A stretch of DNA of 64,000 nt from Pseudoips prasinana. Its lineage: Eukaryota > Arthropoda > Insecta > Lepidoptera > Nolidae. The translations under genes were made by a program, and so were the position numbers. Numbering within the stretch: position 1 is the first letter of the stretch; each line of letters begins with the position of its first letter. Location of the stretch: contig OX621234.1 of the NCBI GenBank assembly GCA_951640165.1, forward strand, positions 23,378,549-23,442,548, read 5' to 3'. The notes beneath the pieces are model-generated. The model ran no database searches. It was not told the origin of the DNA and worked only from the letters and a program-made list of their open reading frames with translations. Shown here one piece after another: positions 37,117 to 48,690 of the stretch.

Positions 37117-38853
37117 TCAAAATATTTGTACATTATACCTATTGTAAACAATACAATATATATTACTTTGGTTTCTTCAGATCTTAGTAGCTAAATCAAA
37201 TTATTAGTTGTGTAGTTATATGATAATAATATAATGTTACGATTGTATATTCTGCGATATTGAAAACTACCTTAGGCTACTGAGTCTGCTAAACATACTT
37301 TCCTCATTTACGGAGGCCACTTTAATATTAATATTTTATTTTAGTTAATATGTCAGCCACATATTATTATCATCAATAGCTATATATATTGAAATTGTAT
37401 TAGGCCTTATATGCTGTACCTAACCTTTCCAACATTGTGAACTGCCAGTGGTACATAGCTTTCAGTGCATTTATCGTGTGCAAATGATGAATTTTATCGG
37501 ACTATACGCTCCGCAGAGAAAAATCAATATGTGAAGATGGATATATGTTCCCGCGCCGAAATACTTCGATAAATGTTAAGGGTAAATTGCCAGATTATGG
37601 CGCTGTGATACTCATTTGCTAAAGTTGTTGCGTTGGCCAACTTGCCCGAGTGCCAGACGGTAGAACAGAAAAATATAACGAGACACATTTTAGTTCAGCA
37701 TCTTTGAACGCTAAACATAAACAACGAACAACTGAATCAATTGATCGACATTGAGCGCCGCGGACGTGTTTTGGGTGCAAATTTTAAAAGTAATTTCAAT
37801 CGTATTCTAATTTACACTTTATTAACTACGTTCTAAAGTCGCCTTTTATTTTGTTTTAGGCAACGTTCATCTACAATATTTAGTTGTCTATTGAGTAGAG
37901 TATCTAGTAACGTCATCATGACGCAAATAACTGTTTTGTGAGGATAAAGCGGAAGATGAAAGTACGTCTACCAATGATTACAAATCTCGTCAAAAGAACC
38001 CCGTTTAACTTTGTTGTCCGGTCAATCAGTGCAAGCCTCCTGGGCATGATGCAAAGATTCTGTCTTCAAAATATCTTAAATTAACTTTGTACCGACTAAA
38101 AGCGGTTTAGGCATTCCGTCGTAGATCCAAGGCTAGCTTAGTATGATCCAGTAGGAAGTTGGTAGGTACATACTTAATGATGAAATACCATTTTTTGTAT
38201 ACAAATTACCATTTAGTTTCTTATAAGAACAAATGCTAGAAGCCACGACCGAAATACTGAATAATTAAAGTCTTTTGCTTGAATATTATCCGAGAATTTT
38301 GAAGCACATAAGTATGTATATACGAGTATATTTTAGTGATGACATTTTAAAATAAAAGATAACGACCGTGAAACTGGAAATTTACGTTTCGTAACACGTG
38401 CTTTCGCAATCATCCTTTTTTAACATAATAATTAAATGTTCCAAGTACAAAAATGTTCACATTGCAATATAGAAATGAAAAATGTAAGTTCCGTTTTATA
38501 TGCAGTCATAATACGTGACGTAGTCAATATGGTATTTAGTTTGTATCACGCAAGGCGTTTTTGGTATACAAACATGCATGAAGAATTTGTAAACACCAAT
38601 GGTACCTCTTAAAATGCAGATATATTTATTAAAATGAGATGCGATAGTTCATTCATAATTCCACAGACATTGCAACCAAATCCACCTGGTGCCGGAGGCT
38701 CTTTAACTCTTGATACACATTATGTCATAACCGAGTTCCAAATATGACAGACTCAATTTTTGCCAAACATTAACTCCGCTACTTTCTTTAGTCTTCATAA
38801 AGTACGTCAGAACTAATCTTGGGCGTCATACAAAAATTTAAGACGGTAAACGT
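37117..38853. other. Mostly unique, slightly GC-richer at 37.48-37.79 kb
   Basis: The segment 37480-37790 has several CpGs (TTCCCGCGCCGAAATAC; TTGAGCGCCGCGGACGTG) and an Inr-like TTCAG near 37695, but no exon or open frame was identified. The remainder shows nothing. Confidence 0.3.
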
Positions 38854-40026
38854 ATCAAGTATAGGGCTTTCAATACCGGTATTACGGGATCCCGTAAAAC
38901 CGTAATCGCGGATATATTTTGGTCTTTTTTCAATACCGGTACTGACGAGCCAATACCGTGATTACGGTATTACAATCTTTTTATAATTTTAATTATTGTG
39001 GTTTGTAGTAATAAGTAGCAGGAAGTTGTATTAAATAATATAATTAACAATGTAATATTATTCTCACACAAGAGACAGTGAGAATATGGCTGATATGACG
39101 ATAGAAGAACCTTCTTCTTCAAGTTGTGAAAATGAAGACACGTACATACAAAAGCAATTAGAAAGGGAGATTTCTAAATTGCCTAAAAGTAAGGATGCTG
39201 CCTCGGCTGTAACCACAAACACTGATTTTAGATCAATAATAAGAGTAGAGATGTGTGTCTTTGAAACTGCTGGGGGTGGACGTGAGAGATTTCTATCGGT
39301 GGCATATAAATATTTACTGTCTGTTGTACCGACAAGTGTTGAAGCAGAGCGTGCTTTTTCGTCAGCAGGCAATTTATGTAATAGGCTAAGAAGTTCCCTT
39401 TCTTATTCGACCTTAAATGCACTTACATTTTTGCGATCACACTTTCAAAATAAAAATCAATGAAATTATCTTTTGATTCAAAATGTTTCAATATGATGTA
39501 TTTAAGTTTAGATTTTTATTATTGTTTGCCAGCAAATTTGCAAAATACTATTTGATTTATTTTGTTACTTGTTTAATTTTGGAATTTATGATTGAAAATG
39601 AAAACCTAATGATTGTTGTAATAATAAATATAAGTATAGATCTCATTGTCATTGTAATTTGCATATTCTAAGTTAATTGCCTACGTGCGATATTACATTT
39701 AGCTCAAGTTTTGATTACGTTAATAAATCCTAGTCCTATAATCAATCAATACCAAATTGTTATGCTATTAAAAGAGAATAAAGACTGATTAGGAAACAAA
39801 AATACGTATTTAAATGGGTTTATTAATGCCCTAATTAAAGTTCTTATGAACCTTAGAAGAATCCCTTAGAAGGGATGACAGTCAAGCGCTAGTTTAATTT
39901 TATTTTTAAAAGCTTGAAAAACTTGAGTGCAATACCGTGATCACGTGATCACGGTATTGAAATTTCTAATACCGGTACTAATACCGGTATTGAAAAAATC
40001 CGGTATTTGAAAGCCCTAATCAAGTA
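38854..40026 (+). mobile_element. hAT transposon derivative, 1157 bp, with 8-bp TSD
   Basis: The element 38862-40018 is flanked by a perfect 8-bp direct repeat, ATCAAGTA (38854-38861 and 40019-40026), the size typical of hAT elements. The terminal inverted repeats read TAGGGCTTTCAATACCGG on the left and its complement, with one extra A, on the right. Subterminal copies of CAATACCGGT or CAATACCGTG occur on both sides, including a perfect 30-bp palindrome at 39930-39959. Inside is a fragment of transposase coding sequence. The element appears internally deleted and non-autonomous. Confidence 0.95.
39086..39463 (+). pseudogene. hAT transposase C-terminal remnant (dimerisation domain)
   Basis: A 125-codon open frame inside the hAT element. 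Residues 72-125 match the hAT family C-terminal dimerisation domain: FLSVAYKYLLSVVPTS, then the signature EAERAFSSAGNLCNRLRSSL and LNALTFLRSHF. The first 70 residues are Ser/Glu/Lys-rich and could be the linker before this domain. In this family the domain mediates transposase dimerisation; the DNA-binding zinc finger and the catalytic DDE core are missing, as full-length hAT transposases are several times longer. The frame stays open upstream to a stop at 39053, so the ATG is only a candidate start. It cannot move the element by itself. Whether the fragment is translated is unknown. Confidence 0.88.
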
Positions 40027-40806
40027 TGAACAGTCTTACTACGACGGAGACGACCATTTTGTATTGTGCAATAAGAGCGTTTTCACATGAGGCGGCGCGG
40101 CGTTGTGCGGCAGCCACGTAGTCGCACAGAAACATGGCTACAGTACGACTTAGTCACAAAAGCAATTCGTGATCTGGTCGCCCAAAGTAAGATACCACAC
40201 ATATCGTCACCCAAATTACTATGGTTACACTTATGGCGCCCAAAGTGTCGCACTGTATAACCGTGAATGTACAAGGGCTTTAAATATTGTTTGATAAAAC
40301 CTATAATCCTACATTGACTTGTTTTAGAAACTGTTTTATTTATTGTGTTTAATGATACATCAATTAACAAATTGGGCAATTAGCCAAAATAGCTTTGATG
40401 ATCTTTAAGGATGCAATAACACTTAAACTAAACATATAATTTGGCGATGTTAGTTTTTTTTTGTAAAATATTAATTGTACCTACATAAAGCTATATCAGT
40501 GAGTGATAAAATAAAATGATTTGATAAAGCAAAATAAACCCGATGAGTTTATTTTTCACAATAATTTAGTTCTAGTCAACTAAATATTGTACCAGCATTG
40601 TAAATAAACTCATTTTTTATAGTGAAAAATTTATCTACATACATTCTCTGATATATGCATCCAAATGAGTGGGAATTCATTCTGCAGTGCAGTCGGTTCG
40701 ACGAACGGCATGACCTTGTGTCACAGTATAATTACGATCAGTCAGTGGTAAGAGCTGCTGCTGTGTAACAATGTTTGAGTTTTGTTAATGGGTATTAAGG
40801 GCTGAC
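40027..40806. other. AT-rich stretch with a GC-rich beginning
   Basis: The part just after the hAT element (40080-40260) has several CpGs (GAGGCGGCGCGGCGTTGTGC) without recognised coding similarity. Nothing else was supported. Confidence 0.35.
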
Positions 40807-40868
40807 GACATGTTCAGCAAGGTACTAAGTACTGGCTCTTACCAGTTTTCTCTACCGCTGAACATGTC
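40807..40868. repeat. 12-bp perfect inverted repeat
   Basis: GACATGTTCAGC and GCTGAACATGTC face each other across 38 nt. It may be a decayed palindromic element. Confidence 0.55.
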
Positions 40869-41525
40869 CAGCAATTCGCAAGCAGAATTGTTGGACCGTA
40901 TATAAGGTGATAATAAATACATATATTTTCCTCAAAATATTCAATGTGGTAGGTACCTAAACATATTATTGAACGGTTAAGGCTTTCTTAAACTAAATTG
41001 GTCGTCGGCTGGCCGCGGTCACTTTCACTAAATCGTTGCTGGCGTAACAAACAGTTTTTCTGTGTCGCTTTTCTTTGCGAATCTTCTTTTAGTGTTTGAA
41101 CGTGTATCTATAGTCGTAACGCCCATAATAAAATACTGCAAAGGTTTCTCAACTTTGAAAAGGGTTACTTAGTTCGATGCGCGTTGTTTACTAAAAATAA
41201 AAGTGGTTTTCGCCTTAACCAGTAGTCTGGAATATCTTACTAAGTTGGACATTGTATTAGGAAACTAGAAAAACTAGCTAGCGCGGTGTATCGTTACTGC
41301 TCGAATAAATACTAGGGATATAAATAGAATCCTCAGTGTCAGGTAAGTGGTTGGTTTCACTGTTGCTTCATAAGTTTGTTGGAAACTGACCGTTCTTAAA
41401 TACAAGTGCGTACACGTAGGAATCATGAGTTTGCAATCGCACAACGCAGATAGGCTTACTCAATACAATAGTTCGATAATATTTCCCGTATATTTCAAGT
41501 TGAAACTCGATCCATTCATAATTAT
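40869..41525. other. Spacer, nothing recognised
   Basis: Slightly GC-richer around 41000-41060 (CGTCGGCTGGCCGCGGTCAC). No supported feature. Confidence 0.35.
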
Positions 41526-41705
41526 AATGTCGTCCTGCTCGATTTCCGCTACGGCGGCCAGTCTCAATGGAGATTAGCCATCAGCGCAGGACATATTATA
41601 GTGTACAAGCGAGTGCGCAAACACAGCGGCACTTTTTATTCCAACACTCGCATTACATGACCGGATAGAGGTTAGGTCCAGTACTGACTGCTTTACGTGC
41701 TCATA
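41526..41705 (-). mobile_element. SINE family 3, tail portion
   Basis: Carries TAATGTCGTCCTGC, GGAGATTAGCCATCAGCGC, AGGACATATTATAGTG, GTGCGCAAACACAG, CACTCGCATTACATGACCGG and GAGGTTAGG, parallel to 54538-54715. The tRNA-like head is missing. Confidence 0.72.
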
Positions 41706-41769
41706 CATAGATAACATGTATACAAAACTTTATAAAATATCGGCATGTAGGAAAATACTAAATATATAT

Positions 41770-41930
41770 CCGGGGCATATTACATAGCGCCATCTAGACC
41801 AAACTAAGTGAAGCTTGTACAATGGATACTAGACAAGAAATACAATTTGCAAATATATATATATATACACAGAAAGCAACCAGATTAAGACAAATAATGA
41901 TTTTCATGAACACAATAGATATGAATATAA
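41770..41930 (-). mobile_element. SINE family 1 fragment, minus strand
   Basis: Shows the family tail in reverse (GACCAAACTAAGTGAAGCTTG, TACAATGGATACTAG), then a TA-rich part and CATGAACACAATAGATATG. The tRNA-like head was lost. Confidence 0.6.
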
Positions 41931-43359
41931 TGTCCCAAATATATACGAAATGAAGAGTTACCTCTACACGATGATACTCTAATTGCCTCTACAGAACTGT
42001 TCGCTTCATATTATTTAGGACTGACAATACACCATTAAAGACTAGACGAACTCCTTTAAAACACTAGTGGAAGTTTAAATATTGTAAGCGACTAAGTAAC
42101 AGTTAAGATATTAATAATAATAGTGTTTCTTTCAGAATTTGGGCCACGTCTCCAAAATTAACACAGAAATCAAACCCTTTGGCCTGCTGTAGTTTACGTT
42201 AAATTTTCAATTGCATATTGACGTATTTATTGGTATCATCTTTCTTTATTATTCATAGACTGTGAAGCCAAAAGGTTAATTTCCATAACATATTTAGAGT
42301 TCCATCTGTTTCAAGTTGCAGATCGGTGTCTTTAGACATACCTAAGTAATTGTAGTTGTTAAAACCAATTTTAAATTACCTAGACAAAGTCATAAGCTGA
42401 AGCTCGTACTTCGAGACTATAATTTTGTTTAATTAAATTCAGAAAATCAACGATGTACACAATTTTTACGTCTATCACACTAATTATGATAGGCACGGAC
42501 GTAGATATACAATATTACTACTTTTACTTTGGAGTGGCTTTTGGCGGTACATAAACATTCGGCAAGATAGGTGAGTAATGAGGAATGGGTGAATATGAGT
42601 GATATCTTCAAGCCTCAGAGGGGACTTGAAGGCAATAGTTCCAGCCCTTAAATAACAGACGTTAACCGTAAAATCCATTTAATAGTCGAAAAGGAAGTAA
42701 TTAATCGATATAAATTTACTAATAAACAAAAGCATGATCACTCTCTAGCTTTGTGAAAAATATCCTCTTAAGAACGCAAATATGTTTGTAAATAATAAAG
42801 TATTAATTCATTTTTTAAAAATTCGCTGCTTCGGCCGATCTGTGAACACCTTTTTGAATTGGTTTTCCTCAATTCCTTAGTTTAGAGTCACCGAGCTCAC
42901 GATACAAACATAACAATTAATATGTTTGTGTCGTCGGGCATTTATTTTTAATAATGGACAAAAAATATACCTCTACTTACGGATTAGTGTTTACTAACAT
43001 TGCGAAACTGTTTAATATGCAATGCACTATTTGTGATTCAAGGTCTAGTTGAATCACGGAATTATTAAACTTTATATGAAATGCAAAGTCGTTGGAAAGT
43101 TGACAAATGTACTGAACACCTTAGTATTCTCCTGAGTTAGGCGTCCAATGAGTTGGGAAACCCCAGAGTCATTGACACCAAAATTTCCTTTGAAAACTTA
43201 TAATAAGTATCACAGAACATGATGGGTGATTATATATTCTGATATCTATGTAGATCATCAGTCTAAGAGGTACTTTGATCATTAGTTACTGATATTGGTC
43301 GTCGGCTTCACATTAATACGTATGCTTAAAAATAAGAATCATCAGAGTCTACAATATGT
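41931..43359. other. AT-rich stretch, nothing recognised
   Basis: No supported coding, RNA or repeat feature. Confidence 0.4.
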
Positions 43360-43408
43360 CTACCCATAAAACTAAACAGTTTATAGAACAGTTTAGTTTT
43401 GTGGATAG
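43360..43408. repeat. Hairpin with 18-bp arms
   Basis: CTACCCATAAAACTAAAC and GTTTAGTTTTGTGGATAG pair at 16 of 18 positions across a 13-nt loop. Confidence 0.6.
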
Positions 43409-43760
43409 ATTTAACGTAGAAAACAATTTCACTTCTTATATAATATTCATGGCTACCTACCTACAAACATCTTCAAAATAAGTGAAAAGAGAATGTGTTT
43501 TTCGAAAACTAATGTTCGGTTTTTTCTCTGTGACTCTGCAAGTTATTTACTATTTTACAAATAAACTATTTGATTGATTTGATTTCTTGGGTAGACTGAT
43601 TTCCGAAAGTGACCTATGCCACTTGTGTTACACATTGTAGAATATAATTACTGTTTAAAAAGCGAGACCGATAAATTTTAACTTTTCTTTTAGACAAAAG
43701 GAGTTATCAACGTCAGTTCACAAACGACGGAGAAATAGCGTCAAATACACACAAAATACT

Positions 43761-43945
43761 TTTGTGTGCTTATCCTAAAACTGTTGTTTTTTGTTGTCTT
43801 TTAATTAACTTGTCTGTTTGCCCTAAAACTGGGTGTAAATATCTAATGTATGTATTTACAAAAGAAAAGTAGCATAATGTAGTTTATCAATTATCTGGTA
43901 TCCATAGTATGTGCGTTATTAATGTCCCAGGATATTATTATTAAA
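43761..43945 (+). mobile_element. SINE family 1 fragment, body and tail
   Basis: Contains CTTGTCTGTTTGCCCTAAAA, CTGGGTGTAAATATC, TATGTATTTACAAAAGAAAA, TCAATTATCTGGTATCCATAG and ATGTCCCAGGATATTATTAT. The tRNA-like head is absent or too diverged. Confidence 0.72.
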
Positions 43946-43984
43946 TAAGTTACCACCGTTAGATTATACATATTTTATAGCCAA

Positions 43985-44225
43985 ATGATGTAACCGATCC
44001 GAAAGCGATTAGGCAAGGCAAGGTTAGGCAACAAGGCTCGCGGTCAGACCATAGAATGGTGACCGCCAAAGTGGATAAATTTTCGGAAGGCACGTTAAGC
44101 TGTCGGTCCCGGTTGTAGCCATTAGGCAACAGTCGTTAAACCATGCCAGAGGCCTAATGGCCGGCTTGAACAACTCTGACACTAACCTAACCCGCTAACC
44201 ACTGCCCATACGATAAGTAAGTAAG
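43985..44225 (+). repeat. Composite dispersed repeat (family E), copy 5
   Basis: One of the better-preserved copies of the GTCGGTCCCGG part: GGAAGGCACGTTAAGCTG, TCGGTCCCGGTTGTAGCC, CAACAGTCGTTAAACCATGC, CTTGAACAACTCTGACAC and ACCACTGCCCATACGATAAG. It connects the 14-kb and 29-kb fragments into one family. Confidence 0.65.
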
Positions 44226-44593
44226 ATATAATTTATAATTTACATTTGCAAGACAATATTTATTATAAATTCTATTTGCAAGAAGTTTGTAGTAGAATTC
44301 GAAAGATATAATCATCATGCTGTGCCGACGTGGTTGCACAATGTACGCGAAATATGCCACTACGTTTCTTAGCCGGGAAAACACAGTGGCACACTACTTG
44401 CGAAATTGTGCACGATGTTTACCGAAAGTTATGTCAGCCGGCTCGGCGTGATATAGGTGCGCGACCCTATTTGGGACACCAACGGCCGTGAATGAACATT
44501 AGAAGACCCAAAATCATCTATAACAGAAATACATTATCTATATAAATAACATTGAGATTTCTGTTTGTAATATCATACTAACAGCTTGGTACA
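44226..44593. other. Spacer with a possible Helitron 5' scrap
   Basis: TTATCTATATAAATAACATT near 44535 resembles a decayed Helitron 5' terminus. Nothing else was recognised. Confidence 0.3.
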
Positions 44594-44770
44594 TCTATAT
44601 ATAAAAATTAATGTTTAATGGTAAACTATGCATTTGATCATGTGGTGATCTTCAGCAAAATGTTGTGCATGAGCGCACGAAGGTTTCTGAGTTGGTACGA
44701 ACAATCTTCGACAGGCGCCACTATCATTCCAATGAATTTCATATAATGCCGTAGAAACTTATGTAGTAAT
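44594..44770 (+). mobile_element. Possible Helitron 5' end fragment
   Basis: TCTATATATAAAAATTAATG after CA resembles the start of the complete Helitron at 34999. The following sequence (TGATCTTCAGCAAAATGTTG; GCGCACGAAGGTTTCTGAG) looks repeat-derived, but no CTAG 3' end was found, so the right boundary is a guess. Confidence 0.4.
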
Positions 44771-45321
44771 TTATGTATATAAAACGTATCTACCTAAATG
44801 GTACTTTTTCGATTTAACAAAAATATGCTGAACCGATTCTTGCAGTTATTTAATAGATACTTAGTAGACATCTGTAGGTAATCACTGAGTAATGTAATTT
44901 AATAGCTTCGTACTACAATGATAGGCATGGGTTTCCCTATTAAAACGTTTATAAGGAAACATGACAATTACAAAAGACGTTATGTACCTACGTATTCTTG
45001 CGGATATTTTTGATGTCTGACTTACGGTGACAGTGGCTAAGTTCAATGAAGATAAACCGACTACGCAGAATATATCATTATAGTTTTATTATTATTTTAA
45101 TCAGTATAAGGCAAAAGGCGAAAACTCAAAATTAAATGATGTTTTTATTAGAAAATGTTAGAAATTAATGGATGTGATATTAAAATTGGTTTAGTTGTTC
45201 TTGCATAGAATCAGGGGCAATTTGTCCTGACCGGTGGAAGCATATCAGTGGACGTCCGGACCTGAGGGGCGGGTATTATTTCTTACATATGATTATCATT
45301 GGTCATATTTAACAGTTTCGT
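44771..45321. other. AT-rich spacer, nothing recognised
   Basis: No supported feature was seen. Confidence 0.4.
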
Positions 45322-45402
45322 CACCTGGTACCCATAGTACAAGCTTTGCTTAGTTTGGGGCTAGGAAGATCTGTGTAACATTGTCCCTAGATATTATTAT
45401 TA
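45322..45402 (+). mobile_element. SINE family 1 tail fragment
   Basis: Contains ACCTGGTACCCATAGTACAA, GCTTTGCTTAGTTTGGGG and TGTCCCTAGATATTATTAT, the 3' end of the family. The upstream body is missing. Confidence 0.68.
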
Positions 45403-45761
45403 GTTTTAATTAAATTCTTATCAAATTTGATACAATCTTTTGTGATTACATATTAATACATGTTTGCATAATCCAAATCAGTTGCCGCAGAATCATTAGC
45501 CTCGTTACAATACTATATTTTATTTTTTCCTTGTGTCAACTTAATTGAGTGTCAAAACACTGCATGAATAATAAAAGGCGTAAGTGACAGTCTAACGCAG
45601 ACTGGTAACAGGAGAATGGTACATATATTATTTACAAGAACTAGAAGTGTTCAAATTTATCGTCTGTATTTTCCTGGTGAAAAAATTTACCTTGAAATTA
45701 CCCATAGAACGAAACTCAAATAAGCCTTAGGAAATACACAATCACAATCAGTCAAACATGC
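45403..45761. other. AT-rich spacer, nothing recognised
   Basis: No supported feature was seen. Confidence 0.4.
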
Positions 45762-45870
45762 CGCCGTGGCTCAGTTGGTAGGTAATCTGCCTTCTGATAC
45801 AAAGTTTGCGTAGTCTATTTGCCGTGGTCTGTGTTTTTATGTATTGCATGTATATTAAGAAAAACTACAT
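45762..45870 (+). mobile_element. SINE family 1-like head fragment
   Basis: The tRNA-like head GCCGCCGTGGCTCAGTTGG and TAGGTAATCTGCCTTCTGATA has a clear A box but a broken B box. A short AT-rich remnant follows. It resembles 29910-30035. Confidence 0.6.
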
Positions 45871-47734
45871 AAGTATTACTACCATTCTCTAGTATATTGC
45901 TTATTTTATGCTATATAAAACTGTGTGCTTTGTCAAGGATTTTAATTAATTAACGCGGTTCGCTTGATGGTAACCAGTGCTTGTAACCTAAGATGAAATT
46001 ATTTACAGACGATGGAATACAGATAGCTTAACTATCTAGGTGAATCATTAGATCCCACTACTAGATTTTGTTGGCTTTTAGAACTTGGTATTTTTCCCAG
46101 GACGTGACGCATAAATGCGATCAATATCCTATCCTATCTACACGCGGAACTGACAAAAAATTATATCGTTATAAGGTTTAGAATTTTGTTCCTACTGATT
46201 GTAAGGTATATGAGTTTCGTCAAGCTAACCCATACACCCGGAATTGTTGCTTGCAACATCGCAATCTTTGATAGAAGTGGTTGTTAAGTTAAAGGAAAAA
46301 GCACGACATTAGTATGAATAATACTCAAACAATCTACCGTTTATCTCCTCTTGGTTTTTTTACCAGGAAAATAATAACAATTACTATTATACAACTTTTG
46401 CCTTTTATTTCCAATACGACACATCACACATCCGGTTACTAAACACATACATATTTATATATTAAATAAGATCATGTTATCTGATATCGACGAACATGAT
46501 ATAGACAATAAATTAATATCAATTGCCTTTTAATAATTCTGCGTATGAGTATGGAATATATTAACATGACTGTACATAGCATAACATCAAGTAACGACCG
46601 AGCATATAAACTATTACTATTTGCTTCCGCGACTACTTTTTGTTCTTATGTTATTTTTTGACGTGTAGAATAACTAAAGTAATAATGGATTAAAACTACG
46701 AATAAAAACTTTGACGTGGAAATATATAATATATATACATACTTTCAATATGTATAGACTTTCAATGAATTGGTATTGATTATATAATATTCATTATTAT
46801 TACTATTTATTATTCATACATCGATATCTGTGGTTTAGTATAAAATATTTGCCTTTGTATACAGTAGGTATGAAATGAATTTATAAATTATTTCCCAAAC
46901 AATTTAAATAAGTATTTAAAGAGATAAATAAATCAAACTTCTGAGCTTGGTAGTCTTAGAAAAATGCGATTTCCACAACAATTTTCGTAACAAGAACGGA
47001 ACAGGAATCGGCCACACCCGCGTATAAAATCACCAATATTAGGTTCGCTAAATGGCCGGTGACACGGCGGTGGATAAGTATCCTTACAAATACAAAAAGT
47101 CTCTGAATTTAGTCCGAATAAGTACTTATAAAAGACCCCGAAAGTAAATCACCTATACTATCCGGAAGAATATTTAAAATCCTTCTGAAGAACTGGGGAA
47201 TCCGTGAATGAGTGACACATTTCGTGCTCTTCAAAATTCCCGGAGCTGCCACTTCCAAGCTTTCCACCAGGACACCCAATACCATTTTGCGTTCATTAAT
47301 TAGAAGTAATTTAAATCTAAAAGCTATTATTTGTATTTGAACACGCTACCAGTAATCAACTTGCTAAATAAAAGCAATAAAATTTTAGTTATCACTAAGT
47401 ATACGTTAGAGCAACCTTAATCAAAGATACTATTAGTAACTGATAATTATATTTATGATCACTTACCCTTTATGGCTTATCTAATAATGTACTTTCTAGC
47501 TTCTTGCCTCTAGTAATTTATTTGAAAAACGATCTTTTTGTAATGCTAAGGTCCGATAACAGGCCGTAAACTATTTTTATATTTTATGCCCCTAAATGAT
47601 AAGGTAGCCTACCCTAAAAACTTTTCAAAATTTTATTTTCTAATATATTTACATTTAGATACTAAGGAACTAGTATCTTACTACATTTTTATTTGTAAAA
47701 GGTCACATCAATCCCATAACGATACTTTTTCGTA
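45871..47734. other. AT-rich stretch, nothing recognised
   Basis: No supported coding, RNA or repeat feature; short TA-rich runs near 46726-46745. Confidence 0.4.
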
Positions 47735-48690
47735 ACTTCTTCTATTATGATGATTCTACAGATAATAATTATAATGAAATACTTAATAAAGCTATTTATG
47801 ATATAGTAGCTTGGTTACGTCATAATAACTTATGTGTTAATATTAGTAAGACCAAATTCATCCAATTCCATAACAAAGGTGGGAAAAAGAAAGATTTACG
47901 TTTAAACTATAATGGTAAACCTTTAGATGAATTAAACGAAATATTGTTTTTAGGTTTAATGGTTGATGACAAATGCAGCTGGAAAGCCCACATTTCTAAA
48001 CTGGCCAGTAAAATTAATAGATTTGTGTATGCTCTGTGGCGGCTAACAAAAATCTCAAATAAACAAACAGCCCTAAGAGCTTATCATGGTTTTGTTTCCT
48101 CAAATCTTCGATATGGTTTAGTGCTCTGGGGTAACTCGGTAAAATTAAATACAGTGTTTATTGCCCAAAAGCAGTGTATAAGAGCCATATGCAATGTAGC
48201 TCCCTGGGTGACATGCAGACCTCTTTTTCGTAAACTATCCATCCTCACCCTTCCATGTATGTATATCTACGAAATTTGTAGTTTTGTTAAAAATTATACT
48301 GAACTTTATACACGTAAGAAAGATATATGTTATTTCAACACCCGGTATCCGAATAAACTTGCCTTGCCTCCATTAAGAACCGAATTATGCAGTCGTAGCA
48401 GCTACGCAATGTCAGTGCGAATATATAACCACTTGCCTGAAGGAATTAGAGATTTACCAATCAACAAATTTAGAACCCAGCTACGTTCATGGTTGACAGA
48501 AAAATGTTTTTACTCTGTAGAAGAATATTTGACATGTAAGCCCTAGTATCTTAAGTTTACCTTTAGGAGTAAGTTAAAATTTGTATGCCATTATGTAATA
48601 TGGCTTGTGTGTGAGACTTATAATGATTACTCCAAGACCTGTATTTTTAACCACATTTTGACAAATAAATATTTTGAATTTTGAATTAAC
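47735..48690 (+). mobile_element. 5'-truncated Jockey-like LINE
   Basis: The 3' part of a non-LTR retrotransposon: the second half of the reverse transcriptase, the C-terminal region, and a roughly 145-bp 3' UTR ending ACAAATAAATATTTTGAATT plus a further TTGAATT, a repeated tail typical of such elements. Upstream of about 47735 the frame loses similarity, so the 5' end was lost, probably on insertion. No target-site duplication was identified. Confidence 0.85.
47737..48546 (+). pseudogene. Non-LTR reverse transcriptase, C-terminal part
   Basis: An uninterrupted frame of about 270 codons. Order: the RT catalytic motif appears as FYYDDST (47740-47760; usually YADD in this family), then the fingers/palm segment ending NISKTKFIQF (motif D), then LFLGLMVDDKCSWKAHI (motif E region, about 47944-47994), then the thumb and C-terminal region with LRYGLVLWGNS and ALPPLRTELCSRSSY. 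The RT copies element RNA at the target site in the living family. Missing are the apurinic-type endonuclease and RT motifs 1-4, so this copy cannot move. The lack of stops suggests a fairly recent insertion. Assignment to the Jockey clade is by similarity of the C-terminal motifs only. Confidence 0.85.

Noticed and set aside
39064..39372. 102-codon open frame antisense to the hAT remnant
   Set aside because: Shadow of the transposase frame; the plus strand carries the conserved motif.
39483..39671. 62-codon Ile/Val/Phe-rich frame inside the hAT element
   Set aside because: Low complexity and no hAT similarity; probably AT-rich filler.
40550..40625. Inverted repeat around GATGAGTTTATTTTTCAC
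   Set aside because: Similarity between the two halves is patchy and interrupted, and mostly AT-rich.
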